A DNA stretch of 64,000 nt from Mycobacterium sp. SMC-4 (GCF_025263265.1 NZ_CP079869.1:2914001-2978000); one strand, 5' to 3'. Positions 39,149-50,170 are shown, numbered from the stretch's first letter. The notes: a model not told the origin generated them from the letters alone. Made by a program: numbers and translations.

Positions 39149-40185
39149 CGACCGAGGTCGACGAAGACCGGCAGCCACCGGGGCCGTCCAAGGCCCCGAC
39201 GGTGACGTCGCCGGTCACCGGCGAGCCGGTGAAACTCTTTTCCAAGCAGTGGTTCTCAGCGATGTTGCTGCGCTACTCGATGGTGATCGTCGTGTTGCTG
39301 GTGATCGCCTACTTCAGCTACCGCAGTGCGCGATTCGCGACACCGGAGAATCTCGTCACCATCCTGGTCGCGGCGGCGCCGTTCGCGCTGATCGCCCTGG
39401 GGCAGACGCTGGTGATCCTCACCGGCGGAATCGACCTGTCAGTGGGCAGTGTGATCGCGGTGTCGGCGATGGCCGGAGCGGCGACAGCCAAGGCCAATCC
39501 GGGACAGGTCTGGATGACGGTCACCGTCGCGATGGCCGTCGGGCTCGCGTTCGGCTGCATCAACGGTGTCCTGGTGTCGCGGATCAACGTCCCGCCGTTC
39601 ATCGCGACGCTGGGTACCATGACCGCAGGTTCCGGTGTGGCCTACGTCATCGGTGGTGGCGCACCGATCAACGGCCTTCCCGCCGAGTTCGGATCGATCG
39701 CCAACACCAAGATCCTCGGACTGCAGATTCCGGTGCTGTTGATGATCATCGGCATCATCGCGCTCGCCATCATCATGAAGCGCACCTCGTACGGCATGCG
39801 CGTATACGCCGTCGGCGGCAACCGCAACGCCGCCGAACTTGCCGGCATCAACGCAAAGAATGTGTTGTTCAGCGTCTACGCGTTCTCTGGTCTACTCGCC
39901 GGGCTCTCCGGTGTGATGCTGGCCTCCCGTGTCATCTCCGGTCCGCCGAACTTGGGACAGGGGTACGAACTGGACGCGATCGCCGCGGTGGTCATCGGCG
40001 GCGCCAGTCTCATGGGCGGGCGCGGAAGCATCTGGGGCACCACGCTGGGGCTGTTCATGATCATGACGCTGAACAACGGCCTCGACATCCTCGTGGTGCC
40101 CGCGTACTGGCAGGACGTCATCAAGGGCCTGTTGATCGTCTCCGCGGTCGCGGTGGACGTGTGGTCATCCAGGAGGCGCACCTGA
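39145..40185 (+). CDS. CUT2-type sugar ABC transporter permease
   Basis: 346 residues from ATG 39145 (ATGA overlap with the ATPase gene). After a 45-residue hydrophilic N-terminus come about 8-10 membrane helices. The family signature [20 protein letters not shown] (about 93-112), [20 protein letters not shown] and [23 protein letters not shown] (the permease/ATPase coupling region) match RbsC/XylH proteins. Transports a monosaccharide or polyol delivered by the downstream binding protein. Confidence 0.93.
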   Translation: MTTEVDEDRQPPGPSKAPTVTSPVTGEPVKLFSKQWFSAMLLRYSMVIVVLLVIAYFSYRSARFATPENLVTILVAAAPFALIALGQTLVILTGGIDLSVGSVIAVSAMAGAATAKANPGQVWMTVTVAMAVGLAFGCINGVLVSRINVPPFIATLGTMTAGSGVAYVIGGGAPINGLPAEFGSIANTKILGLQIPVLLMIIGIIALAIIMKRTSYGMRVYAVGGNRNAAELAGINAKNVLFSVYAFSGLLAGLSGVMLASRVISGPPNLGQGYELDAIAAVVIGGASLMGGRGSIWGTTLGLFMIMTLNNGLDILVVPAYWQDVIKGLLIVSAVAVDVWSSRRRT

Positions 40186-40255
40186 ATTCAGCAGAAAACT
40201 GACCGGCGCAGGGTCTTTCACCGTCGAAACACTGCTATCGAAAAGAGAGAATGAC

Positions 40256-41305
40256 ATGAGACTCACCACCAGAATCGCGGCGATCGCCTCGGTAGGCGCC
40301 CTCAGCCTCGGGCTGACCGCCTGCGGCGCGGGTGACACCGCGGCCAACGGCGACACCACCCGCATCGGTGTGTCGGTGTACGACATGAGCTCGTTCATCA
40401 CCGCGGGCAAGGAAGGCATGGAGGCCTACGCCAAGGACAACAACATCGAGTTGATCTGGAACTCGGCCAACCTCGACGTCTCCACCCAAGCCAACCAGGT
40501 CGACTCGATGGTCAATCAGGGTGTCGACGCGATCATCGTGGTTCCGATCCAGGCGGACTCACTGGGCCCGCAGGTCGCCACCGCCAAGGCCAAGGGCATC
40601 CCACTGGTCGCGGTGAACGCCGCGCTGAACAACCCTGACGTCGCGGGCAGCGTGCAGCCCGATGACGTGGCCGCCGGCGCCCAACAGATGCAGATGATGG
40701 CCGATCACCTGGGTGGCCGCGGCAACATCGTGATCCTGCAGGGACCGCTGGGCCAATCCGGTGAGATCGACCGCACCAGGGGCATCGAGCAGGTGCTGGC
40801 TAACTACCCGGAGATCAGGGTGCTGGCCAAGGACACCGCGAACTGGAAGCGCGATGAGGCGGTCAACAAGATGAAGAACTGGATCTCCGGATTCGGTAAC
40901 CAGATCGACGCCGTCGTCGCCGAGAACGACGACATGGGCCTGGGTGCGCTGCAGGCGCTCAAGGAGTCCGGCCGCAGCGATGTGCCGGTCGTCGGCATCG
41001 ACGGCATCGAGGACGGCCTCAATGCGGTCAAGAGCGGTGAATTCATCGGCACGTCACTGCAGAACGGCACCGTCGAGCTGGCGGCCGGCCTCGCCGTGGC
41101 CAACGCGCTGGCACTGGGCGAGGAGGTCAACACCGAGCCGGTGTACGTCATGCCCGCCATCACCAAGGACAACGTCGACGTCGCGATCCAGCACGTGGTC
41201 ACTGAGCGACAGCAGTTCCTCGACGGGTTGTCGGACCTGACGAAGAAGAACCTCGAGACCGGCGACATCGCCTACGAGGGAATTCCGGGGCAGACCCAGC
41301 CCTGA
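40256..41305 (+). CDS. Sugar/polyol-binding lipoprotein of the CUT2 importer
   Basis: 349 residues from ATG 40256. Signal peptide with lipobox GLTAC (Cys at about residue 23). Periplasmic-binding type I fold: [85 protein letters not shown] and [24 protein letters not shown] (hinge/ligand loop). Resembles ribose/xylitol/threitol-binding proteins; ligand unresolved. Last gene of the operon, 70 bases after the permease and followed by a terminator. Confidence 0.92.
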   Translation: MRLTTRIAAIASVGALSLGLTACGAGDTAANGDTTRIGVSVYDMSSFITAGKEGMEAYAKDNNIELIWNSANLDVSTQANQVDSMVNQGVDAIIVVPIQADSLGPQVATAKAKGIPLVAVNAALNNPDVAGSVQPDDVAAGAQQMQMMADHLGGRGNIVILQGPLGQSGEIDRTRGIEQVLANYPEIRVLAKDTANWKRDEAVNKMKNWISGFGNQIDAVVAENDDMGLGALQALKESGRSDVPVVGIDGIEDGLNAVKSGEFIGTSLQNGTVELAAGLAVANALALGEEVNTEPVYVMPAITKDNVDVAIQHVVTERQQFLDGLSDLTKKNLETGDIAYEGIPGQTQP

Positions 41306-41324
41306 GCCCAGCCATCCCCGGCAC

Positions 41325-41354
41325 AGGGCCGGTCGCCGTCCGGCGACCGGCCCT
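41325..41354 (+). terminator. Intrinsic terminator after the sugar importer operon
   Basis: Perfect 13-bp stem AGGGCCGGTCGCC / GGCGACCGGCCCT closing a GTCC loop, then TTGCTGCCTTCC. Located between the convergent ABC operon and SIS gene; it can act in both directions. Confidence 0.85.
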
Positions 41355-41386
41355 TGCTGCCTTCCCGCGACGATCCGGGTGCGGCG

Positions 41387-42358
41387 CTATCCGTTTCCGG
41401 CGGCCTGCCACGCTCGCGCCGCCACCAGCTCGGGAACCAATGTCTCGGTGAGCAGGCGCACGTCGTCGACCTCGTCGTGGGGGTAGCGCAGCGTGATGGT
41501 GGCCGTCGGCACGTCGCCGCCCACCCCGACCATCGTGGTTGCGCGCGGGCCTGTCCATTCAGCCATCTGGGTTTCCCACTTCGATCCGGCGAAGACCAGC
41601 ATGCGCAGATCGCTGTTCTTGGTGCGGTATACGTCGACATGGCTCCAATCACCACTCTCGCAAGCCATCGCCGACCTGCGCGGCCCTTCGCGGAACATCA
41701 GGGCGCCCTGTTGCGCTGACGACAACCGGTGTGCCGGGGCACACAGGTGGGTCTCGGCGTCTGCCAGGATCAGCGTCGAAACGTCGGGACGCCAGGTGTT
41801 TTCGGTGGACAACAGCCAGTCACTCGCGCGTGCGGCCGATTCGATCGCTTTGATCAGCCCGTCGATCGGGGTGGAGGTGAGCTGGCATTCCAGCGCCATC
41901 AACATCGCCAGCGTGTGCTGGTAGCTGCGGCACGCCACGCCTCCCACCTCGGGTTCTGCCCGCAGATCGACGGCCGCGTCGCAGCTGCCGGTGATCGCCG
42001 AATCCGGCGTGTTGGTCAAGGCCACAGTTCGTGCCGATCCATCGAGTCGCGCCAAGGCATCGAGGGTCTCGACCGAACCGCCGGATGCCGAGGTGGCCAC
42101 CACGAGTGTTGCCGGCCCCCACTGTGGTAGCAGCTCGGACGAGGCGATCTCGGAGACGGCGCAGATCCCGCGGGCCCGCAGCCGCGCCGCGGCGACGCCG
42201 GCGGCATACGCAGACGAGCCCATGCCGAGGAAGACCACTCGGGACAGGTCGTTGGGGACAATGTGTGACCACGGATTGTCTTGTGCCAGTGTGTCGGCCA
42301 GATTCGACAGGACGGCCGGCTTCCGGGCGAGGTCGGTGGCGAATGCGTCGGGGTTCAT
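41387..42358 (-). CDS. SIS-domain phosphosugar isomerase/deaminase-like protein
   Basis: 323 residues from ATG 42358, overlapping the kinase stop (ATGA). Two SIS domains as in the isomerase half of GlmS and in NagB-II deaminases: RVVFLGMGSSAYAAGVAAARL, TLVVATSASGGSVETLDAL (phosphosugar-binding Ser/Thr loop), RTVALTNTPDSAITGSC and GALMFREGPRRSAMACESGDWSH. No glutaminase domain is attached. With the adjacent glucosamine-kinase-like gene, a likely role is glucosamine 6-phosphate to fructose 6-phosphate conversion; this is inference. Confidence 0.8.
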   Translation of the reverse strand: MNPDAFATDLARKPAVLSNLADTLAQDNPWSHIVPNDLSRVVFLGMGSSAYAAGVAAARLRARGICAVSEIASSELLPQWGPATLVVATSASGGSVETLDALARLDGSARTVALTNTPDSAITGSCDAAVDLRAEPEVGGVACRSYQHTLAMLMALECQLTSTPIDGLIKAIESAARASDWLLSTENTWRPDVSTLILADAETHLCAPAHRLSSAQQGALMFREGPRRSAMACESGDWSHVDVYRTKNSDLRMLVFAGSKWETQMAEWTGPRATTMVGVGGDVPTATITLRYPHDEVDDVRLLTETLVPELVAARAWQAAGNG

Positions 42359-43587
42359 CGGCTCGATTCGTCGATCAGCTCGGGTATCAGGGCGGGTAGT
42401 GCCGCATCGGGAACGTACATCCAGCGCGGCAGGTGGTGGGCGGCGTAGACGATTTCGCGCAGCACCTGCTGCAGTCGCAGCGCCGGCACCGCTGCCTCGA
42501 TGTGCAGGTCGGCCTGACCTGCCTGCCGCAGCCTTCCCAGGTAGGCCTCCAGCAGCGCAGCCCTTGCTGCCTTGTCCAGCGCCCCGAGCGTATTCGGTGC
42601 CAGTTCAGCGTGTTTGGCGGCGACGACGGCAACATGAGACAGGGACTGCAGAATGCCGGCCAGGTCGACGGCGGCCGGGACGGGCAGCACTCGCTCGGCG
42701 GGGTTCACCACCGGATTGCCGTCGAAGTCCGTCACGACCAGCCGGTCGCCGACACGCAGCACCTGCCCGACGTGCAGGTCACCGTGCGCATCGAGGATCG
42801 GGACATCGGTCAGGTCGGCCAGGCGCTCCAGAACGGCTGCGAGGGTGGCGTCGTGGCAGGTCAGCAGCGCCGCGGCGGCTGGACTTGCCAGCGTCCGCGC
42901 CCGGGCCAAGGTGGCGAAGGCGTTGTCACGCCACCGTCGCGCATCCGCACGGGTCGACCGGGTGGCCGTCACAGCCAGCCCGATGTGCATGTCGGCGACG
43001 ACGTCGCCCAGGGTGCGACAAGCCGCGCTCGCGGCGGAGAAATCCCCACTGCCGGCCGCGGCGATGAACATCTCCACCGCCCAGGTCCAGCCGTCGACTG
43101 CACCGGGCAGATAACCGGTGACCATCACAACCAGAGTTTCGGGTCCGGACTCGGGCTTCCAGGTGACCACACCCCACGGCGTGGGCATCGCGGTGAACCC
43201 GGCGGCGATCAGCGTCGACAGCCTGCCCGGGGCGGGATGAGGACCGGGCTCAAGATGAGTCGCCCACTTCACCACCGCCTGCTCCCCGACGATGACCGAT
43301 TCGTTGGTCTGGTCCACGGTGATCGCGCGCTCGGCGCCGGGGGCGTACCGGTTTGTCCACGACATCACCGAGAACCGGCCGCGCTGCGATCGTCCGGGAG
43401 TCTCGACGAGCAAGCGGACGAGGGCATCAGCTGCGCCGCTGCCGGCGATCGCCCGCCGCCAATGTCCGTCGCCGGTGGCGACGAGCGGCATGGCGGAGAG
43501 CGTTCCGTGCTCCGAGGCGATGGACAGCGCGTGGCGCTCTCCCAGGTCGAGGACATCGACCGGCTCAGGTGGGCAGTCGGGGTGCAC
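42355..43587 (-). CDS. Glucosamine-kinase-like protein (maltokinase-related actinobacterial family)
   Basis: 410 residues from GTG 43587, 4 bases after the upstream stop; longer in-frame starts would overlap the glycosyltransferase gene. An N-terminal cap (about 1-95, with DVLDLGERHALSIASEHG) precedes a bilobal kinase fold. Motifs: VVKWATHLEPGPHPAPGRL (ATP-binding Lys), catalytic loop ILDAHGDLHVGQVLRV (HGDxHxGQ), and VVTDFDGNPVVNP (metal-binding Asp). These are the hallmarks of actinobacterial glucosamine kinases and mycobacterial maltokinases. The glycosyltransferase and SIS neighbours support an aminosugar substrate. Confidence 0.78.
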   Translation of the reverse strand: MHPDCPPEPVDVLDLGERHALSIASEHGTLSAMPLVATGDGHWRRAIAGSGAADALVRLLVETPGRSQRGRFSVMSWTNRYAPGAERAITVDQTNESVIVGEQAVVKWATHLEPGPHPAPGRLSTLIAAGFTAMPTPWGVVTWKPESGPETLVVMVTGYLPGAVDGWTWAVEMFIAAAGSGDFSAASAACRTLGDVVADMHIGLAVTATRSTRADARRWRDNAFATLARARTLASPAAAALLTCHDATLAAVLERLADLTDVPILDAHGDLHVGQVLRVGDRLVVTDFDGNPVVNPAERVLPVPAAVDLAGILQSLSHVAVVAAKHAELAPNTLGALDKAARAALLEAYLGRLRQAGQADLHIEAAVPALRLQQVLREIVYAAHHLPRWMYVPDAALPALIPELIDESSR

Positions 43588-43591
43588 GGTC

Positions 43592-44908
43592 TCAGTCGGC
43601 GGCGCTGCGGTGATACCTGGCCACCCGTTCGATGACGTCGGCTGCCAGCCCGAGACCGTCGCGTTGGCGCACGGCCGCGCCGATTGCCGAAACACGTTCC
43701 CGCAGTTCGTTGTCAGCCAGTACGCGGTCCAGGGCGCCGGTCAGTTCGTCATCGTCGAAGTGGTAGGTGTCCAGCCGGACACCGAGGCTCAATTCGTCGA
43801 TCCGCTGGGCGTTTTCGTACTGATCCCAGAACAGCGGGAGTACGACCAGTGGCTTTCCGAAATGTAGCGCCTCGGTGGTGGTGTTGTTGCCGCCATGGCT
43901 GATCACTGCGTCGACCAGCGGGATGATCCTGGTCTGCGGCAGCATCTGCGCTCCGACCATGTTGTCGGCGAGGGTGAGTCTGGCGGCCTGTGGGCCCATA
44001 CTGACGACGAATCGATGCCGGGTCGTTCCGAGAATGTCGATAAGCCGCTGCATCAGCGCGACATCGGCGCCGCCCAGGGAACCGAGTGACAGATAAACCA
44101 GGGCACTGCCGGCCGGGCGGTCAGCCACTGCTGCGGGCAGCTGGTAGCTTCCGTCGGTTTCGCGAATGCTGGAGTCCACGCGCGTCCAGGAGTGGTCCAG
44201 CGGCCGCCGGTCGGTGTAGTCGGCCTCGGCCGGATAGAGGTAGAGGTTGGCGGCGTTGTCGCGCGGCATGAATTCCAAGTCCGGCAATCCCGGCGCGCCC
44301 TGGGCGCGCACCCAGGCGTCGAAGTCCTGCCACATCGGTCGCAGACTTCGGTCGAACTCGGTCAGATACTCGGTCCAGCCGGACTTGTCATCGCTGGGCA
44401 GACCTGAAAACGGTGGCGGCACATCGGGGCCCCGCACTTCCAGCGGGCTGCACGAGATGAACCGTACAAACGGTTTACCTGCGGTGACCAGCGCGGGGAA
44501 CAACACGACATTGTCTTCGACGATCACGTCCGGTTGGTGGGCGCCGATGATCTCGCCAAGTCGTGGTTCGCAGTACTTCGCGCCATCGATCAACGCCTGG
44601 TAGGTCGGTTTGATGAATGTCTCGAGCTGCTCGATGGTCGGCTTGGCAAACTCGGGGGCCGTCTCTGCGATGAAGTCGGTCCAGAATTGCCCGGGGTCGG
44701 CATCCTGGTCACCATCGACCGGCGGGGACAGGTCGACAAGTTCCTCGATGAAGCCCAATGGTGCGATCTTGCCGGCCCACGAGGACTCTGCGGCGAACAC
44801 GATGGTGTGGCCACGGGCACGTAACTTGGCCGCCACGCCGATGCATTGGTTGGTGGGTCCGTATGCGGACTCCGGCCAGAACATGATGGTCAACGCCTGC
44901 TTGGTCAT
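43592..44908 (-). CDS. GT1-family (UGT/macrolide-type) glycosyltransferase
   Basis: 438 residues from ATG 44908, overlapping the TetR stop by 4 nt. The N-terminal acceptor domain starts LTIMFWPESAYGPTNQCIGVAAKLRARGHTIVFA. The C-terminal nucleotide-sugar domain has VYLSLGSLGGADVALMQRLIDIL, QTRIIPLVDAVISHGGNNTTTEALHFGKPLVVLPLFWDQYENAQRI, which carries the donor-binding HGG(N)xT...E...P...DQ pattern of UGT/MGT enzymes. Expected to transfer an activated sugar to a small lipophilic acceptor. The acceptor is unknown; TetR control suggests an inducible xenobiotic or lipid target. Confidence 0.88.
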   Translation of the reverse strand: MTKQALTIMFWPESAYGPTNQCIGVAAKLRARGHTIVFAAESSWAGKIAPLGFIEELVDLSPPVDGDQDADPGQFWTDFIAETAPEFAKPTIEQLETFIKPTYQALIDGAKYCEPRLGEIIGAHQPDVIVEDNVVLFPALVTAGKPFVRFISCSPLEVRGPDVPPPFSGLPSDDKSGWTEYLTEFDRSLRPMWQDFDAWVRAQGAPGLPDLEFMPRDNAANLYLYPAEADYTDRRPLDHSWTRVDSSIRETDGSYQLPAAVADRPAGSALVYLSLGSLGGADVALMQRLIDILGTTRHRFVVSMGPQAARLTLADNMVGAQMLPQTRIIPLVDAVISHGGNNTTTEALHFGKPLVVLPLFWDQYENAQRIDELSLGVRLDTYHFDDDELTGALDRVLADNELRERVSAIGAAVRQRDGLGLAADVIERVARYHRSAAD

Positions 44909-45534
44909 TGCGGTCGGTGCGTCCTTTCGCCGTGTGCAGCACGGGGCAACGGGTGCCCGGTTGCCACCCGCGCATAGTCGAGGATCAGTTCGACCGACAC
45001 CTCGGCGTCCAGGCTGGGGTGGCGGGCCACCATCCGGTAGCCATAGGCATCTTCCAATGCCACGATGTTGCGTGCGATGGTCAGCGATGGCGAGCTCAGC
45101 GCGAATGCACCTTGTGCAGCACCGGATTCCAGAATCACCTGGTACATCGCCACCTGCCGATCGAAGAGTGCCGTCAACAGCACGGCATAGATGGGGTAAC
45201 GTCCGGCCGCGCCGCCGAGCTCACAGAGCAGCTTGACCGCGGGATCGTCGGAGTCGGCCGGCAACCCGGACTCGATGGTGAGGACCAGTCGGCGATCAGG
45301 GTGGTGAATTCCTTCGATTCGTCGCAGGCGTTCCTCGTAAAACCGTTCCATACCGGCTCGGTTCGCCTCGACCAGCAATGTCTGCATGTCGGGGAAGTGA
45401 TACAACACCGCCCCAGAGGTCAGCCCGGCTTCGGCCGCGATCTGGTTGAGCTGAACGTCGGCACCGTGTTTCATCACCGCGCGCTGAGCCGCGTGCAGCA
45501 GGTTTGCCCGCCGCTGGGTACGGCTCACCGTCAT
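44905..45534 (-). CDS. TetR-family regulator heading the glycosyltransferase-kinase-SIS operon
   Basis: 209 residues from ATG 45534, with AGGAGG upstream. N-terminal helix-turn-helix: RRANLLHAAQRAVMKHGADVQLNQIAAEAGLTSGAVLYHFPDMQTLLVEANRAG (about 8-60). The remaining helical domain should bind a ligand. Overlaps the glycosyltransferase by 4 nt, so it is autoregulated with the operon. A 30-bp inverted repeat at 45599-45628 is the probable operator. Confidence 0.9.
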   Translation of the reverse strand: MTVSRTQRRANLLHAAQRAVMKHGADVQLNQIAAEAGLTSGAVLYHFPDMQTLLVEANRAGMERFYEERLRRIEGIHHPDRRLVLTIESGLPADSDDPAVKLLCELGGAAGRYPIYAVLLTALFDRQVAMYQVILESGAAQGAFALSSPSLTIARNIVALEDAYGYRMVARHPSLDAEVSVELILDYARVATGHPLPRAAHGERTHRPQ

Positions 45535-45598
45535 CGCACACCTCCTGAACGGCCGTGGGTGTCACTGTGCCAAACGCCGGACGATTCGGCTCGGGTTT

Positions 45599-45628
45599 CC
45601 TGAACAAGAATTCAATTTCTTGGTCAGG
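45599..45628. promoter_or_regulatory. Probable TetR operator
   Basis: Arms CCTGAACAAGAA (45599-45610) and TTCTTGGTCAGG (45617-45628) pair with one mismatch around a 6-base spacer. 65 bases upstream of the tetR start, in AT-richer DNA. Confidence 0.7.
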
Positions 45629-45800
45629 ATTTCTCCTGAAGTGGATAGCTTAAGGGGGTGAGCACTGAACTGCAGTGCAACTGGTCGCCCCGTAGACTCC
45701 ACGACGGTGACCACCCACGCACGGGGGAGGCGTGATCCCCCGATCGCACCACCCTCTCGGGCGATACCGGGGCGCTGTCCACGACGGTAGAACTTTGCGC

Positions 45801-47078
45801 ATGCCCCCCTGGCGTTTACGTGACTTCCACGATGATGACCTCGATCAGGCGATCTCGGTCTGGGACCAGAGCCGCGAACCCGCCGAGGCGCCACCGGTGT
45901 TCCCGGTCTCGGAGGTGGTCGCGGCGGCCCGGTCCGGCCAACCCGCGGTGGTCGCTCTCGTCGGTGACCAGCTCGTCGGGATGGCGGTGGCGCACGTCGC
46001 CGGCGACCGCGCCTGGATTTCGATGGTGGCACTGAGCAGTCGGTGGCGGAATCGCGGCATCGGATCGGCGTTGCTGGGCGAACTGGAGACGCGCCTGCGC
46101 AATCTGGGTGCGCGCCGGATCAGCGTCCTGCTACCCGGTAACGCCACGGGCGCCACCGCGTTGCGCAACTCCGGCTACAACGAACGTGGCGATCTGCGGT
46201 ACTTCGAGAAGATCGATCACGCCGGCGCGTCCGACACCGGCCTGCTGGCTGCGTTGGGCGGTCAGCACATGGGTCAGGGTCTGTGGCAGGGGATGGCCGG
46301 CATGGAAACCGAGAAGCGGATGATCGAGCGACGCATCGTGGCACCGCTGGCCCAGCCGGATCTGGCCGCTCGGTACGGGGTGTCACCGCCCAAGGCCGTC
46401 ATCCTGTTCGGTCCTCCCGGCACCGGCAAGACCAGTTTCGCCAAAGCCGTGGCGGGACGGCTGGGTTGGCCGTTCGTCGAGATCTTCCCGTCTAGGCTGG
46501 CTGCCCCCGGTGTGGCGATGCCCGCCGCGCTGCGCGAGGTGTTCGCCGACCTCAACGAGCTCGACGCGGCCGTGGTGTTCATCGACGAGGTCGAGGAGAT
46601 CGCCGGTTCGCGCTCGGGAATTCCCTCCGATCCCGCACACGGGGTGACCAACGAGCTGCTGAAATTGATTCCCACGTTCCGTCAGCACGACGAGCGGCTG
46701 TTGATCTGCGCGACGAACTCGGTGAGCTCGCTGGACTCGGCGTTTCTGCGGCCCGGTCGATTCGACTACATCATTCCGGTCGGGCCACCCGACGAGGCTG
46801 CGCGCAAGGCAATCTGGCGGCGCTACCTCAACGGCAACGCCGACTCGGTCGAGGTCGACAAACTCGTGGAGGCATCGGACATGTTCACCCCCGCCGATAT
46901 CGAGTTCGCTGCGCGCAAGGGCGCCCAGTGCGCCTTCGAGCGCGAGATCGAATCCCGACGCGGTGAGCCGGCCTGCACCGACGACTATCTCGCGGCGATA
47001 GCCGAGACCCGCCCCACGCTCACCGACGCGATGCTCGACGAGTTCAACACCGACATCGAGAACCGGACCCGGCTGTAG
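45801..47078 (+). CDS. GNAT acetyltransferase fused to an AAA+ ATPase
   Basis: 425 residues from ATG 45801 (MPPWRLRDFHDDDLDQAISVW); an in-frame GTG at 45732 is possible but its purine-rich site is too close. Residues 1-145: GNAT fold with ALSSRWRNRGIGSALLGELETRL (acetyl-CoA pyrophosphate loop RxxGxG/A) and GNATGATALRNSGYNERG. Residues 175-400: AAA+ with Walker A FGPPGTGKTSFAKAVAG, Walker B AAVVFIDEVEEIAGS, sensor 1 LLICATNSVSSLDSAFLRPGRFDY and a C-terminal helical lid. Function of this fusion is not known to me; it may couple protein remodelling with acetylation. Preceded by the tetR promoter region. Confidence 0.88.
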   Translation: MPPWRLRDFHDDDLDQAISVWDQSREPAEAPPVFPVSEVVAAARSGQPAVVALVGDQLVGMAVAHVAGDRAWISMVALSSRWRNRGIGSALLGELETRLRNLGARRISVLLPGNATGATALRNSGYNERGDLRYFEKIDHAGASDTGLLAALGGQHMGQGLWQGMAGMETEKRMIERRIVAPLAQPDLAARYGVSPPKAVILFGPPGTGKTSFAKAVAGRLGWPFVEIFPSRLAAPGVAMPAALREVFADLNELDAAVVFIDEVEEIAGSRSGIPSDPAHGVTNELLKLIPTFRQHDERLLICATNSVSSLDSAFLRPGRFDYIIPVGPPDEAARKAIWRRYLNGNADSVEVDKLVEASDMFTPADIEFAARKGAQCAFEREIESRRGEPACTDDYLAAIAETRPTLTDAMLDEFNTDIENRTRL

Positions 47079-47087
47079 AACCGACAG

Positions 47088-47126
47088 CAGGGAGCCTGCC
47101 GCTCGGGGGAAACGGCAGGCTCCCTG
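47088..47126. terminator. Bidirectional terminator between GNAT-AAA gene and antigen 85
   Basis: Perfect 14-bp stem CAGGGAGCCTGCCG / CGGCAGGCTCCCTG with an 11-base loop, extended by outer CCGA/TCGG pairs. Sits 9 bases after one stop and 13 before the other in a convergent gap. Confidence 0.85.
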
Positions 47127-47139
47127 GGTCGGAGGAATG

Positions 47140-48759
<1,620 letters not shown>

Positions 48760-48762
48760 AGG

Positions 48763-50067
48763 TCAGTGGGGCGCCAGGATCAGCCAGCCGTGCGGCGCGA
48801 CGGTGATATCGGTGACGGTGTCTGACGGTGGTGCGCCGGAACCGGCGATGATCTCGGCGCGCGCAAATCCTATGTCCGACAACGTTATCGCGATCGGTTC
48901 GTCGGCGACGTTGAGCGCGACCACCAAGGTGTGGTCCCCGCTGCGGGTGGCGTAGAGGTATACGCGGTTACTCACCTTTAGGGCGATGGTGCGCGCAGTG
49001 TGCAGCCACGGGTGCCGGCGGCGCAACCCGATCAGGTGTTGATGGGTACGTAACACCTGTCGCCCGTGTTCTCCCACTCCTTCGTAGGGCGCACGGAACT
49101 GCGGACGTACTGCATCGTCGCCACCGAAACGCTCCTCTTTGACGCCGCGATACGCGACCTCGTCACCGGCATAGACACTCGGGGTCCCGCCGGTGGTCAG
49201 CAGCACCACCAGCGCATGCTCGACATGGTCGGGATGAGTCAGCCGGCTGGCGATGCGGGTGACGTCGTGGTTGCCGATGAAGGTCATCGGCACGAAGGTG
49301 TCCAGAAAGTCGTTGTGCCGCTGCAGCGCCCAGTCGAGCTCGTGCAGATTGGCGTCGTTGAGACTGCTCCAGACCGCTTTCCAGAGTTCGTACTGGGTGA
49401 CCGCGTCGAAACCGGATGCGCGCACCGTTGCCGAGTAGTCGCCGTGAATCACCTCTCCGACGATGTAGGCCTGCGGGTAGGTCTGGCGCACCCGAGGCAG
49501 CACCTGAGCCCAGAACCGGTCTTGGACGGCGTAGGCCGCATCGAGGCGCCAGCCGTCGGCACCGCGTCCGAGCCAGTGGCGCATCACATCAACGGTGTAA
49601 TCGATGACCTCGGGATTGTCGTGGTTGAGCGTGATCAGCCCATCGTGGCCCTCGAACGTGGCAAAGTCGTTGCCCCGCATCTGGAACCATGAGGTATCCA
49701 GTCCGCGGCGGGCGTCGCGGTACCGGCCGAAGTCGGTGCCGACGTGGTTGAACACGCCGTCGAGCAGAATCCGCAGTCCGCGCCGGTGCGCTTCGTCGAC
49801 CAGGTGCTCGAAGTCATCATCGCTGCCGAGACGGGGATCGATGCGGTAGTGGTCGGTGGTGTCGTAGCCGTGCGTGCGAGACGCGAACAGCGGGCCCAGC
49901 GCCACGCCGGACGCGCCGAGTTCGAGCGCGTAGTCCAACCAGTCGACGATGCGCCGCAGCCGGTGCTCGTCGGCCGCAGGCGCCGGCTCGGCGGGATAGG
50001 CCCCGACGAACCCGAGTGGATAGATCTGCCACCAGAGGACGTGTTCGACCCAGTCAGGTTCGGTCAT
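48763..50067 (-). CDS. GH13-family alpha-amylase-like enzyme
   Basis: 434 residues from ATG 50067. (beta/alpha)8 barrel with four conserved regions: DGVFNHVG (region I), GWRLDAAYA (II, nucleophile Asp), IVGEVIHGDY (III, acid Glu) and FIGNHDVTRIAS (IV, Asp). N-terminal WWQIYPLGFVGAYPAEP is typical of GH13 cytoplasmic enzymes. No signal peptide, so an intracellular alpha-glucan or maltooligosaccharide hydrolase/transferase. C-terminal beta domain begins about residue 350. Exact specificity not resolved. Confidence 0.92.
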   Translation of the reverse strand: MTEPDWVEHVLWWQIYPLGFVGAYPAEPAPAADEHRLRRIVDWLDYALELGASGVALGPLFASRTHGYDTTDHYRIDPRLGSDDDFEHLVDEAHRRGLRILLDGVFNHVGTDFGRYRDARRGLDTSWFQMRGNDFATFEGHDGLITLNHDNPEVIDYTVDVMRHWLGRGADGWRLDAAYAVQDRFWAQVLPRVRQTYPQAYIVGEVIHGDYSATVRASGFDAVTQYELWKAVWSSLNDANLHELDWALQRHNDFLDTFVPMTFIGNHDVTRIASRLTHPDHVEHALVVLLTTGGTPSVYAGDEVAYRGVKEERFGGDDAVRPQFRAPYEGVGEHGRQVLRTHQHLIGLRRRHPWLHTARTIALKVSNRVYLYATRSGDHTLVVALNVADEPIAITLSDIGFARAEIIAGSGAPPSDTVTDITVAPHGWLILAPH

Positions 50068-50170
50068 CGACGAAGCGCCTCCGCGGAGAACGTCGTCTTC
50101 GCTGTCGGCTCGTCTGTAGGTCCGGCCACAGCCGAAGTCTACGGCCGTGGCCGGTCACCGGTCACAGTCG

